Positions 55,450 through 63,366 of a stretch of 64,000 bases of DNA are shown here, piece after piece (the stretch's first letter is position 1; the number at the start of each line of letters is the position of its first letter). The stretch comes from Erythrobacter sanguineus (GTDB lineage Bacteria; Pseudomonadota; Alphaproteobacteria; Sphingomonadales; Sphingomonadaceae). Below the pieces are notes generated by a model. It was not told the origin of the DNA and did not search any database. It worked only from the letters and a program-made list of their open reading frames with translations. The position numbers were made by a program, and so were the translations under genes. The stretch is taken from the NCBI RefSeq assembly GCF_900143235.1, contig NZ_FRDF01000004.1, forward strand, positions 175,521 to 239,520. The letters run 5' to 3'.

Positions 55450-56676
55450 TTACTGTGCAATCAGCCCGCCGGGACCGGCAAGCCATTCGCGGCCCTTGAG
55501 CATGCCGTTCCAGTAGATCCACGGCAAGAGATCAGCTTTCAGAATCCACGACAGGCGCGTCGGCTTGGTGCCGTCCACCAGCCATGTCGGAAAACTCGGC
55601 GCGAGCTTGCCGCCATAAGCGAATTCCGCCAGCACGATCTTGCCCCGCTCCACCGTCAGCGGACAGGAACCATAACCGTCATAACCGGCGGTCGGCCCCT
55701 TGCCATCAAGCTGGCGCAGCGCGTTGACTGCCACGACCGGTGCCTGCTTGCGTGCGGCTGCCGCAGTCTTGGCATTGGGCATCGCGCCTGCATCCCCAAG
55801 CCCGAAGACATTGGGATAGCGCACGTGCTGCAGCGTGTGGTGATCGACATCGGTGAACCCGCTCTCTGCCGCGAGCGGGCTGTCAGCCAGAAATTGCGGC
55901 GCGACCTGCGGGGGCACGACGTGCATCATGTCGAAGCTGCGCGTCACCTCACCATCAGCGGTCTGGAACACCGCGACCTGCGCTAAACCATCAACCGCGA
56001 CAAGATTGCTGCCGAGTTGGAGATCGATGCTGTATTTCCCGACATATTCCATCAGCGCCGGAACATAGTCCGCAACCCCGAACAGCACGCCGCCAGCATT
56101 GCGGAACTCGACCTCGATATCCTTCAATACGCCGGCGCGCAGCCAGTGATCGCAGGCGAGATACATCACCTTTTGAGGGGCCCCTGCGCATTTGATCGGC
56201 ATCACCGGTTGGGTGAAGATCGCCCTGCCCGACTTCATCTTCTGCACCAGTTCCCACGTGTAAGGCGCAAGATCGGGGCGGTAGTTGGAGGTGACACCAT
56301 TGCGGCCCAGCGCAGCCTCCAGCCCTTCGATCTTCTCCCACGCCAGCCGGATGCCGGGGGCAACGATCAGCAAATCGTAAGTCAGCGTGCTGCCATCGGC
56401 GAGTGTGACCTGATTGTCTTCAGGCTGGAAACTGGCCGCCGCCTGCCGGATCCAGGTCGTGCCCCTGGGCATGACACTGGCCATCGGGCGCATGGTGGTG
56501 GCGAGATCGAACACCCCGCCGCCAACCATCGTCCAGCCGGGCTGGTAGGCGTGGGTCTGGGAAGGTTCGACAATCGCGATGTTGAGCCCGGGCCTGCGCT
56601 TCAGCATCGAAGCTGCCGTGGCGATCCCTGCCGCGCCGCCGCCGATTACAACGACTGTGTGTGATGATGTGGTCAT
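55450..56676 (-). CDS. sqr: Type II sulfide:quinone oxidoreductase
   Basis: FAD protein of 408 residues. VVVIGGGAAGIATAASML binds FAD; Cys163 (IKCAGAPQK) and Cys338 (YGSCPL) match the two redox cysteines of mitochondrial-type SQR. It oxidises sulfide to a persulfide or polysulfide and reduces quinone, which would feed the respiratory chain. GGGAGGG precedes the ATG. It lies in an operon with a DUF442 protein, two YeeE/YedE halves and a persulfide-dioxygenase-like protein, giving strong support for sulfide detoxification. Peripheral membrane attachment is expected. Confidence 0.93.
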   Translation of the reverse strand: MTTSSHTVVVIGGGAAGIATAASMLKRRPGLNIAIVEPSQTHAYQPGWTMVGGGVFDLATTMRPMASVMPRGTTWIRQAAASFQPEDNQVTLADGSTLTYDLLIVAPGIRLAWEKIEGLEAALGRNGVTSNYRPDLAPYTWELVQKMKSGRAIFTQPVMPIKCAGAPQKVMYLACDHWLRAGVLKDIEVEFRNAGGVLFGVADYVPALMEYVGKYSIDLQLGSNLVAVDGLAQVAVFQTADGEVTRSFDMMHVVPPQVAPQFLADSPLAAESGFTDVDHHTLQHVRYPNVFGLGDAGAMPNAKTAAAARKQAPVVAVNALRQLDGKGPTAGYDGYGSCPLTVERGKIVLAEFAYGGKLAPSFPTWLVDGTKPTRLSWILKADLLPWIYWNGMLKGREWLAGPGGLIAQ

Positions 56677-56702
56677 GATGATCCCTCCCTTGGGCCGCGC
56701 TG

Positions 56703-57125
56703 CTAGTCGCTCGCCGCCATTCGCTCGGCCAGCGCCGACAGGTCGTATCCGGCGGACTTGGCGCGTGCGATGCGGGTCTGCGTGCTCAGCTCATCAATAT
56801 TGGCGAGCGCATCCAGCGTCACCGCGCGCATGCCGGTGCGGCAATAGGCGAGCACCTTGCCCTCAGTCCCGCGCCGGATAGCAGCAAAGGCGGCGATGGC
56901 GGCGGGCGGAAACAACCCGCCTGCGACAGGGATGTGGTGGAAGGCCAGCCCGGCCTCCTGCGCCGCGCGGCGCATTTCTTCGAGCGGGGGCTGGCCCGGC
57001 TCCTCGCCATCGGGACGATTGCAGATCACTGCCGTGAACCCCTCGGTCCCAAGGCCCGCAAGTTCTTCGGGCTGCATCTGCGGAGCGACAACGAAATTCG
57101 TGTCAATCGGGCGCAGTTCCATCAT
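56703..57125 (-). CDS. DUF442 / TIGR01244 phosphatase-like protein
   Basis: Protein of 140 residues with a protein-tyrosine-phosphatase-like fold. The active-site loop YCRTGMR (Cys95, Arg100) is intact, preceded by the FHHIPVAGG segment. This domain is fused to the MBL persulfide dioxygenase in some bacteria (Blh, in the BigR operon); here it is a separate gene two steps from the MBL gene. The Cys may act as a sulfur carrier or rhodanese-like acceptor. The first of two adjacent ATGs at 57125 overlaps the previous stop (ATGA). Confidence 0.87.
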   Translation of the reverse strand: MMELRPIDTNFVVAPQMQPEELAGLGTEGFTAVICNRPDGEEPGQPPLEEMRRAAQEAGLAFHHIPVAGGLFPPAAIAAFAAIRRGTEGKVLAYCRTGMRAVTLDALANIDELSTQTRIARAKSAGYDLSALAERMAASD

Positions 57126-57541
57126 GTTTTCCCTTCCATAAGCCGCACCAGAATCATCCCGGCAAGCATTGCGGCAACAAATATCCCCGCAGAGGTCGGC
57201 GCAATTGCAAGCGCAGCGAAGCCTGGACCGGGACACAATCCGGCAATTCCCCAGCCTATGCCGAACAGCGCCGAGCCACCAATGAGACGTGCGGTCAGGT
57301 CACTGCGATCGGGCAGGGAAAATCCCTCAGCGAAAATCGGGCGCTGCATCCGGCGCTGGACCAGCCATGCCAGCGCCATCACCAGCACCGCCCCGCCCAT
57401 CACGAAGGCGAGCGTCGGATCCCAGTTGCCGAACAGGTGCAGAAATCCGCGCACGCGCGCCGGATCGGTCATCCCGCCCAGCGCAAGGCCTGCACCGAAG
57501 ATCGTACCCGAAACGAGCGGAAGAAGCGTATCGCGGATCAT
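57122..57541 (-). CDS. YeeE/YedE half-transporter, second half (PmpB-like)
   Basis: Membrane protein of 139 residues with about four helices. It carries the conserved Cys in GLCPGPG (Cys103) and a second family motif MTDPARVRGFLHLFGNWDPTL. The protein is half of a YeeE/YedE thiosulfate-transport fold; the partner half is the preceding gene with an ATGA overlap. Together they probably form a sulfur-compound channel. DUF442 follows with another ATGA overlap. Confidence 0.85.
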   Translation of the reverse strand: MIRDTLLPLVSGTIFGAGLALGGMTDPARVRGFLHLFGNWDPTLAFVMGGAVLVMALAWLVQRRMQRPIFAEGFSLPDRSDLTARLIGGSALFGIGWGIAGLCPGPGFAALAIAPTSAGIFVAAMLAGMILVRLMEGKT

Positions 57542-58002
57542 GGCAGCACCGTGATGCCGAGCGCATTCATCGCCGCGACGGTGGCAAAGCCGGTTACCAT
57601 GAAGGTCGCGGTGGCGACCAGCGAACGCTGTGACAACCGGCTCATGCCGCATACCCCATGCCCGCTGGTGCAGCCGCTCCCCAGACGCGTGCCGATGCCC
57701 ACGATCAGGCCCGCGATTACCAGCGGCACCGGTCCCGCAAAGCTGGGCGCGGCTGCACCCGAAAGGCCCATGATAATCAGTGCGCCGAGCGGCAGGCCGA
57801 TCACGAAGGCCGAGGCGCCGATGCGGGGCATGGAGCCCGAACCAATGCCAAACGCGCGCGCGGCGATACCGGAGACCCCGGCGATCCGCCCGGCTCCAAG
57901 CAGCATCAACGCCGCCGCCAACCCGATCAACACCCCGCCCGCAAGCCCTGCAAGCGGGGCCGCATCGGGAAAACCCGGCAGTCCGGTTGCAAGCAAGGTC
58001 AT
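57538..58002 (-). CDS. YeeE/YedE half-transporter, first half (PmpA-like)
   Basis: Membrane protein of 154 residues with about four helices. The signature RLGSGCTSGHGVCG (Cys111, Cys118) matches the cysteines that pass thiosulfate or persulfide in the YeeE structure. In E. coli these motifs are in one polypeptide; here they are divided over two coupled genes, as in the PmpA/PmpB type. The ATG overlaps the stop of the MBL gene (ATGA). Confidence 0.87.
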   Translation of the reverse strand: MTLLATGLPGFPDAAPLAGLAGGVLIGLAAALMLLGAGRIAGVSGIAARAFGIGSGSMPRIGASAFVIGLPLGALIIMGLSGAAAPSFAGPVPLVIAGLIVGIGTRLGSGCTSGHGVCGMSRLSQRSLVATATFMVTGFATVAAMNALGITVLP

Positions 58003-58931
58003 ACCGCGTTCACCGGCAGCTTGAGGTAGGTGACGCCATTATCATCGGCGGGCGGCATGTGGCCCGCCCGCATGTTGACCTGCACCGACGGCAGGATCAG
58101 GCGCGGCATGTCGAGCGTCGCATCACGCTCTTCGCGCATCTGCACGAACTCGTCTTCGGTAATGCCGTCATGGGCGTGGATGTTGCCCTCCCGCTCGGCC
58201 GCGACCGTGGTCTCCCAGACATAGGTTGTGCGGCCCTTGGGCAGGTAGTCATGACACATGAACAACCGGGTTTCAGGCGGCAGCGACAGGATACGGCGCA
58301 GCGAGCGGAACAGGGAACGCGCATCGCCGCCAGGGAAGTCGGCGCGCGCGGTGCCGTAATCAGGCATGAACATGGTATCACCCACGAACACTGCCTCACC
58401 CACGACATAGGCGATGCAGGCCGGCGTGTGGCCGGGAACATGCATCACCGTGACCGGCAGAGTGCCGATGGTGAAGGTGTCGCCATCCTTGAAGAGGTGG
58501 TCGAACTGCGAACCGTCGCGCTCGAACTCGGTGCCAGCATTGAACAGCTTGCCGAACACATTCTGCACCGTGGTGATCTGCTCGCCGATCGCGATTGCCC
58601 CGCCAAGCTTGTCCTGAAGATAGGGCGCGGCAGAAAGGTGATCGGCATGGGCATGGGTTTCAAGCAGCCATTTCACTTTCAGATTATGCGATTGGACGTA
58701 ATCGATAATGGCATCAGCCGAGGCGGTTGAACTACGGCCCGAACTGGGGTCGAAATCGAGCACGGAATCGATGATCGCCGCCTCCATGGTCGCCGGATCA
58801 TGAACGACATAGGTGACCGTGAAGGTCGCAGGATCAAAGAAGCCCGCAATCTCAGGGCGCAGCGCGCTGTCAGTCCGCGCCTGTTCGATCTGCGCGGCGG
58901 CCGCAACAAGCACCGAATCAACTTCAGTCAT
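57999..58931 (-). CDS. Persulfide-dioxygenase-like MBL-fold hydrolase (ETHE1/Blh type)
   Basis: MBL-fold protein of 310 residues. THAHADHLSA carries the HxHxDH metal site (His93, His95, Asp97, His98); MHVPGHTPACIAYVVG and FVGDTMF follow, then a C-terminal extension typical of the persulfide-dioxygenase subgroup. The expected reaction is oxidation of glutathione persulfide to sulfite. GGAGA is 7 nt before the ATG at 58931. It leads the six-gene sulfide operon. The mono-iron character of PDO enzymes was not tested here; a hydrolase activity cannot be excluded. Confidence 0.88.
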   Translation of the reverse strand: MTEVDSVLVAAAAQIEQARTDSALRPEIAGFFDPATFTVTYVVHDPATMEAAIIDSVLDFDPSSGRSSTASADAIIDYVQSHNLKVKWLLETHAHADHLSAAPYLQDKLGGAIAIGEQITTVQNVFGKLFNAGTEFERDGSQFDHLFKDGDTFTIGTLPVTVMHVPGHTPACIAYVVGEAVFVGDTMFMPDYGTARADFPGGDARSLFRSLRRILSLPPETRLFMCHDYLPKGRTTYVWETTVAAEREGNIHAHDGITEDEFVQMREERDATLDMPRLILPSVQVNMRAGHMPPADDNGVTYLKLPVNAV

Positions 58932-58947
58932 GACAAGTCTCCATTTA

Positions 58948-58976
58948 ATTACATAAACTGTGTATATGTATTGCAA
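58948..58976 (-). promoter_or_regulatory. Promoter of the sulfide operon with internal operator
   Basis: On the minus strand TTGCAA and TGTAAT are 17 nt apart, matching 4 and 5 of 6 consensus bases. The spacer holds the inverted repeat TACATA-N9-TATGTA (58950-58970), in the place a repressor would block RNA polymerase. The divergent ArsR-family gene is the obvious candidate to bind it. Confidence 0.6.
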
Positions 58977-58998
58977 TGTGAGTGTCAAGTGCTATGAG
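58971..58998 (+). promoter_or_regulatory. Divergent promoter of the peroxiredoxin-arsR unit
   Basis: The same palindromic TTGCAA (58971-58976) can serve as -35 box on the plus strand, with TATGAG 16 nt downstream as -10 box. The ATG of the peroxiredoxin follows only about 7 nt after that box, so a transcript would be nearly leaderless. Box match is moderate (4 of 6 each). Confidence 0.35.
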
Positions 58999-59004
58999 AG
59001 CTGC

Positions 59005-59661
59005 ATGAACGATCAAAACAGCATGCCTCCCCCTTGTGCGGGGCTCCGGATCGGCGACATTGCCCCCGATTTCGAAGCGCGCAGCACCATCGGCCCGGTC
59101 CGTCTGTCAGCCTTTCGCAAGCGCTGGCTGGTGCTGTTCTCGCACCCGGCCGACTTCACACCTGTTTGCACCACCGAATTCGTCGCGCTTGCGCGCGAGG
59201 CTGCCGCCTTCGAGGCGCGCGATTGTGCGCTGATGGCGCTTTCGGTCGACAGCCTGTTTTCGCACTTTGCCTGGCTGCGCATGATCCGTGACCGGTTCGG
59301 CGTGGAAGTGCGGTTCCCCATCCTTGAAGATCCGACGCTGGTGATCGGCCGCGCCTTCGGCATGGTTTCGGCGCAGGACAGCGACAGCGCGACGGTGCGC
59401 ACCACTTTCTTCATCGACCCTGAAGGCGTGATCCGGGCGATGACCTGTTATCCGGCCAATCTCGGTCGATCGGTGCCGGAAATGCTGCGCATTCTCGATG
59501 GGCTTCAGGCGATCGACGCCAAGGGCGCGCTGGCCCCTGCCAACTGGCAACCGGGCGAACCGATGCTGCGACCGCCGAGCCATGATCTCGACGAGGTTTA
59601 CGGGGCCGGCGACATGACCAGCTGGTTCCTGCGCGAAGACGGAGGCGGAGTGCGGGCATGA
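59005..59661 (+). CDS. 1-Cys peroxiredoxin-like protein of the sulfide locus
   Basis: Peroxiredoxin of 218 residues. It keeps FSHPADFTPVCTTE (peroxidatic Cys near residue 53) and the Prx6-type C-terminal extension. It differs from the peroxiredoxin at 52859 throughout the middle and has extra Cys residues at about 11 and 80. Start at ATG 59005 fits the family; an in-frame ATG at 58960 lies inside the operator. It overlaps the ArsR gene (ATGA) and is divergent from the sulfide operon, so it probably protects against peroxides or sulfane sulfur formed there. Organic hydroperoxide or persulfide as substrate is inference. Confidence 0.88.
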   Translation: MNDQNSMPPPCAGLRIGDIAPDFEARSTIGPVRLSAFRKRWLVLFSHPADFTPVCTTEFVALAREAAAFEARDCALMALSVDSLFSHFAWLRMIRDRFGVEVRFPILEDPTLVIGRAFGMVSAQDSDSATVRTTFFIDPEGVIRAMTCYPANLGRSVPEMLRILDGLQAIDAKGALAPANWQPGEPMLRPPSHDLDEVYGAGDMTSWFLREDGGGVRA

Positions 59662-60008
59662 TCACCGAAGACGATCTGATCGAAGCGCTGAAGGCACTGG
59701 CCCACCCGCTGCGCTTCCGTATCCTCACCGCTCTGGCCGCTGGCGAACGCAATGTCGGGGAGATCGAGCAGGTCACCGCCATCAGCCAGCCGGGGCTTTC
59801 GCAACAGCTCGGCGTTCTGCGCAAGGCGGGACTGGTCGACACCCGCAAGGAGGCCAAGCTGGTGTTCTATTCCATCGCAACCCGGCAGATCGCCGCGGTC
59901 ACTGCCGCGCTGGCCGCGCTCAGCCCCGGGATGGCGATCACACCCGAAGAACCCGCAGCATTGCGCACACCTGCCCCCGGCGTTGCCAATTTTGCCCGGA
60001 TGTCCTGA
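59658..60008 (+). CDS. ArsR-family repressor without cysteine
   Basis: Winged-helix regulator of 116 residues. The HTH is seen in FRILTALAAGERNVGEIEQVTAISQPGLSQQL, a BigR/SqrR-like sequence, followed by LVDTRKEAKLVFYSI. BigR and SqrR sense sulfane sulfur with two cysteines near positions 41 and 107. This protein contains no cysteine at all; the position after ILT holds Thr and Ala. It overlaps the peroxiredoxin gene by 4 bp and is divergent from the sulfide operon, so it is still the likely regulator. A different signal or a partner protein must then control it. Confidence 0.87.
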   Translation: MITEDDLIEALKALAHPLRFRILTALAAGERNVGEIEQVTAISQPGLSQQLGVLRKAGLVDTRKEAKLVFYSIATRQIAAVTAALAALSPGMAITPEEPAALRTPAPGVANFARMS

Positions 60009-60119
60009 GGCGCCAGTGGCTTGCAGGCGGAGGCTGGGCCTTGCAGAGCCAGCCAGTGTGATATCGCCACAAGGTTTCCGGATCAGACGCGCGCTGGCAC
60101 TTCAGGCATTTTCAGCGCA

Positions 60120-60153
60120 GATATCCCCGCAACACTGATATCCCCGCAGCACA
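60120..60153. repeat. 17-bp tandem direct repeat in a convergent gap
   Basis: Two adjacent copies of GATATCCCCGCAxCAC (15 of 17 bases identical) start at 60120 and 60137. A third, weaker GATATCGCC copy starts at 60060. They lie between the convergent ArsR and VIT1-like genes, in a 210-bp gap without a supported gene. A role as a protein-binding site is possible; nothing else is seen there. Confidence 0.45.
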
Positions 60154-60217
60154 GGCCATCGCCTGCAAGCATGCATCCCTGACGTCACGAATGTTCCGGG
60201 CAAGCGCAGATACGGCT

Positions 60218-60922
60218 TCAGACGCTGACACCGAACAGCGAACCAACCGCGGCCGTGATCGCCATTGCGAAAATGCCCCACCCCACCACTCTGACAGTGC
60301 CCGGCAAAAGCGGGGCACCCCCTGCCCGCGCGCCAAGCATGCCGAGGATTGCCAGCGCAACAATCGAGACCACCACAACCGCCGGCATGATCGCCGTTGC
60401 AGGCGCCAGCCATGCTGCAAGCAGGGGCACGACAGCGGCTGAACTGAATGTCGTTCCGGAGGCAATTGCAGCCTGCAAAGGACGCGCGGAAAGCGCGTCG
60501 GTCAGGCCAAGTTCGTCGCGCACATGCGCCTTTAGCGGATCATGCGCAGTCAATTCGCGGGCGACGGTGGCGGCGGTCTGCGGGCTGAGGCCGCGGCTTT
60601 CGTAAATGCCTGCGAGTTCCGCCAGCTCTTCCTCGGGCGTTTGCGCCAATGCCTGCTTTTCGCGCTTGATGTCTGCATTTTCGGAATCGCGCTGCGACGA
60701 AACCGAAATGAACTCGCCTGCGGCCATAGACATCGCACCCGCCACCAGCCCGGCCACCCCTGCGACGATAATCGGCTCCCTGTCGCTGGTTGCCGCCGCG
60801 ACGCCGAGAATCAGCGAGGAAACCGAGACAATCCCGTCATTCGCGCCCAGCACGGCAGCCCGCAGCCAGCCGGTGCGGTGGATATAATGCGGATCGTCCG
60901 GATGTGCGCTTGCCGATGTCAT
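60218..60922 (-). CDS. VIT1/CCC1-type metal transporter
   Basis: Membrane protein of 234 residues with about five helices. The opening WLRAAVLGANDGIVSVSSLILGVAAA and the next segment AGVAGLVAGAMSMAAGEFISVSSQRD are the VIT1/CCC1 signatures, and the cytoplasmic helical domain (about 85-140) bears several Glu. VIT1-family proteins export Fe2+ or Mn2+ from the cytosol. AAGGGGA is 9 nt upstream of the ATG at 60922. Iron handling would fit with the oxidative-stress genes on both sides, but the family includes members of unknown role. Confidence 0.87.
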   Translation of the reverse strand: MTSASAHPDDPHYIHRTGWLRAAVLGANDGIVSVSSLILGVAAATSDREPIIVAGVAGLVAGAMSMAAGEFISVSSQRDSENADIKREKQALAQTPEEELAELAGIYESRGLSPQTAATVARELTAHDPLKAHVRDELGLTDALSARPLQAAIASGTTFSSAAVVPLLAAWLAPATAIMPAVVVVSIVALAILGMLGARAGGAPLLPGTVRVVGWGIFAMAITAAVGSLFGVSV

Positions 60923-61029
60923 GCCCGCATTCCCCTTGGTGCCTTGCCTGCCGCAACCCGGGCGCAGCTTGGGCTCGGGCACAGCAAAGCGCAAGCCAAG
61001 GGTTCAACATCGCAGCCCGAGGAAGCGGA

Positions 61030-63348
61030 TCAGGCCGCCAGCGCCGATTGTTCGGCAACCCGATCGGCAAGATCCTGTGCACCAAGCGGACGCCCGATGA
61101 AGTAGCCTTGCGCATAGTCGCAGGAAATGGTCCGCAGGAAGGCCAGACATGCCGCATCCTCGATCCCTTCGGCCACGACCTTGAGACCCATTTCATGGGC
61201 AAGTTGCACTGTCGAGCGCACCAGCATCGCATCACCCTGGTCGATATGTGCGTGCTGCACGAACATCCGGTCGATCTTGAGTTCCGAGATCGGCAGCAGC
61301 TTGAGATAGTTCAGCGTGGATTGCCCGGTGCCATAATCGTCCATCGAGATGCGGATCCCGCTCTCGCGGAACCGGTCAAGCATGGCCACCGCCATGCCTG
61401 TATCCTCGAACTGGGCGGATTCGGTAACTTCGAAGGTCAGGCGATGGGCCGGAGCGCCGGTTCGCGAAACCAGCGCCAGCACCCGGTTGGCAAAGCTTTC
61501 CGAAGCCAGCAATCCGGCCGAGATGTTGACCGCAACGCCGATCACAAGCCCGCGCAGGCACCAGATCCGCATATCCTCCAGCGCCTGCGCCAGCACGGCG
61601 ATGGTAAGATCGTCGATCCGGTTATGCTCCTCGATCAGCGGAATGAAGCTGTCGGGCGGCAGCATCCCGCGCACCGGATGGTTCCAGCGGACCAGCGCCT
61701 CGACCGCGTCGATGCGCTCGGTCACGAGATTGAGCTTGGGCTGATAGACGACCCCGATATGCCCCTCGCGCAGTGCATCGTCGAGCTCACCCATGAGCGA
61801 GAACTGCTGCGTTGCGGTCTCCCCTTCGTCGGCGGAATGCAGCCGCCAGGGTTTGCCGGAACGCTTTGCGAGGCTTGCTGCGTGGGCGGCGTTGGCGGCC
61901 GCCTCGATAAGGTCAACGGGCGCAACGCCAAAGGTCAACGCCACGCCCAACCGGCGTCCGGCCACCTCAAAGGGACTGCGCATGACCGCCCTCAGGCCAG
62001 CGAGAAGCGGTTCGATCTCTGCCAGATCAAGCGGAGTGCTCCAGACCAGCGTCCGGTTGTCGAGACGGTAGATACTGCCCGCACAGCCGGTGACCTGCAG
62101 ACGCTCCACAAGCCGGCGCAACAAATCGCCAAAACTTTCCTTGCCAACGGCAAGCTGGAGCGCGTCGAAATCATCGATCTGCGCAGCGACGAAATAACGC
62201 TGATCGCCAGTATCAGCCCGCGTATCAAGCGCGAGCTTGTTGGGCAGGCCGCTTTCCGGGTCGATCCGGTGCTGGCGCTGCGCCTCGCGGGCCGTCAGGA
62301 TTACCAGCCGCAGTCCGGCTGCAAGAACCAGCAAAACCAGCGCCGGGACGATCTCGAACCAGGTCGAAGCGAACAAGCGGGCAACCAGCCACAGCAGGGC
62401 CGCGAGACAGCCCGCCAAGGCGAAACGCACCGCCACGACCCTGCGCCCGGTGGCTGAGCCGATCAGGAAAGCGAGCAGGGCGGCCACAAGCAGGGGGGCG
62501 GGCCAGGAACCGTAGATCGGCACCGCATCGACCAGTGTTTCGGCTGCCAGGGCTTGAATAACCACGCCGGGCAGAACGCCATGATGGGGCACTGCATAGC
62601 GATCACCCAGCTCGATCGCAGTGGCGCCGATGATCACGTCCTTGCCCTTGAGGCCAGCCGGATCGAACTCGCCGCGCTCGACGGCAATGAAGCTGTGACG
62701 CGCAATGGCGCCGGGATTGATCGCAAAATCGATCGGGAAACTTTGGTTGACGCTCCCGGCCCGTCCGGCCACGAACGCCGCGATCGAAGGGCGCGCGACG
62801 CTGCCCGTCACGGTTCCCAACTGCATCCGGCGGACAAATCCGTCAGGATCAGGAGCCACCGAGACCGATGCCAGATGGGCGTGTTCGCGCAAGACCGCAA
62901 TCGGCAGCGCATCAAGCTGACGGGCCTCGCGGAATCCGGCGCTCTGGCCAAAGGTCGGCAAGGCAACCGGCGCATTGGAAGCAGAAATCGCCTCACCTAA
63001 CGCTGCATCCTGCGCAGGTTCTGAACTGCTGGAAAAGTCGACGTCGAAGCTGATCGAACGCACCCCGGCGGCATCGAGCTGTTCGAGCACCCGGGCATAG
63101 TGATCGCGCGGCCAGGGCCAGCGGTTGATCGCGGCCATGCTGGCGGCATCCATCTCGATGATCTGAACCTGCCCACTGGCCGGCCGTTCAAACAGGCTGA
63201 AGGTCAGCTGTTCAGCGGCATTATCGATGGGCCTGAAGGTTCCAGCCATCGCGAGCAGCGCGACAAGCAAGCCAAGCACCAGCGTTCCGGCCAGCCGCAG
63301 ACGCAGCAGATCCGGGATATCCGGGATCGAGGCGATCAAATGTTTCAC
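61030..63348 (-). CDS. CHASE2-EAL c-di-GMP phosphodiesterase
   Basis: Membrane protein of 772 residues. One helix at about 18-37 leads into an extracytoplasmic CHASE2 sensor (about 40-285), then three helices at about 290-365, a GGDEF-like domain (about 375-500) and an EAL domain (about 520-765). The GGDEF is degenerate: the RxGGDEF site is replaced by a segment near YRLDNRTLVW. The EAL is intact (EALVRW, DDYGTG, KIDR and AEGIE are present), so the protein should degrade c-di-GMP. Start is a GTG at 63348, 18 nt after the stop of the Gly-Asn repeat gene, hence one transcript. Confidence 0.9.
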   Translation of the reverse strand: MKHLIASIPDIPDLLRLRLAGTLVLGLLVALLAMAGTFRPIDNAAEQLTFSLFERPASGQVQIIEMDAASMAAINRWPWPRDHYARVLEQLDAAGVRSISFDVDFSSSSEPAQDAALGEAISASNAPVALPTFGQSAGFREARQLDALPIAVLREHAHLASVSVAPDPDGFVRRMQLGTVTGSVARPSIAAFVAGRAGSVNQSFPIDFAINPGAIARHSFIAVERGEFDPAGLKGKDVIIGATAIELGDRYAVPHHGVLPGVVIQALAAETLVDAVPIYGSWPAPLLVAALLAFLIGSATGRRVVAVRFALAGCLAALLWLVARLFASTWFEIVPALVLLVLAAGLRLVILTAREAQRQHRIDPESGLPNKLALDTRADTGDQRYFVAAQIDDFDALQLAVGKESFGDLLRRLVERLQVTGCAGSIYRLDNRTLVWSTPLDLAEIEPLLAGLRAVMRSPFEVAGRRLGVALTFGVAPVDLIEAAANAAHAASLAKRSGKPWRLHSADEGETATQQFSLMGELDDALREGHIGVVYQPKLNLVTERIDAVEALVRWNHPVRGMLPPDSFIPLIEEHNRIDDLTIAVLAQALEDMRIWCLRGLVIGVAVNISAGLLASESFANRVLALVSRTGAPAHRLTFEVTESAQFEDTGMAVAMLDRFRESGIRISMDDYGTGQSTLNYLKLLPISELKIDRMFVQHAHIDQGDAMLVRSTVQLAHEMGLKVVAEGIEDAACLAFLRTISCDYAQGYFIGRPLGAQDLADRVAEQSALAA

Positions 63349-63366
63349 GCGTGCTTACGCCGCCCC

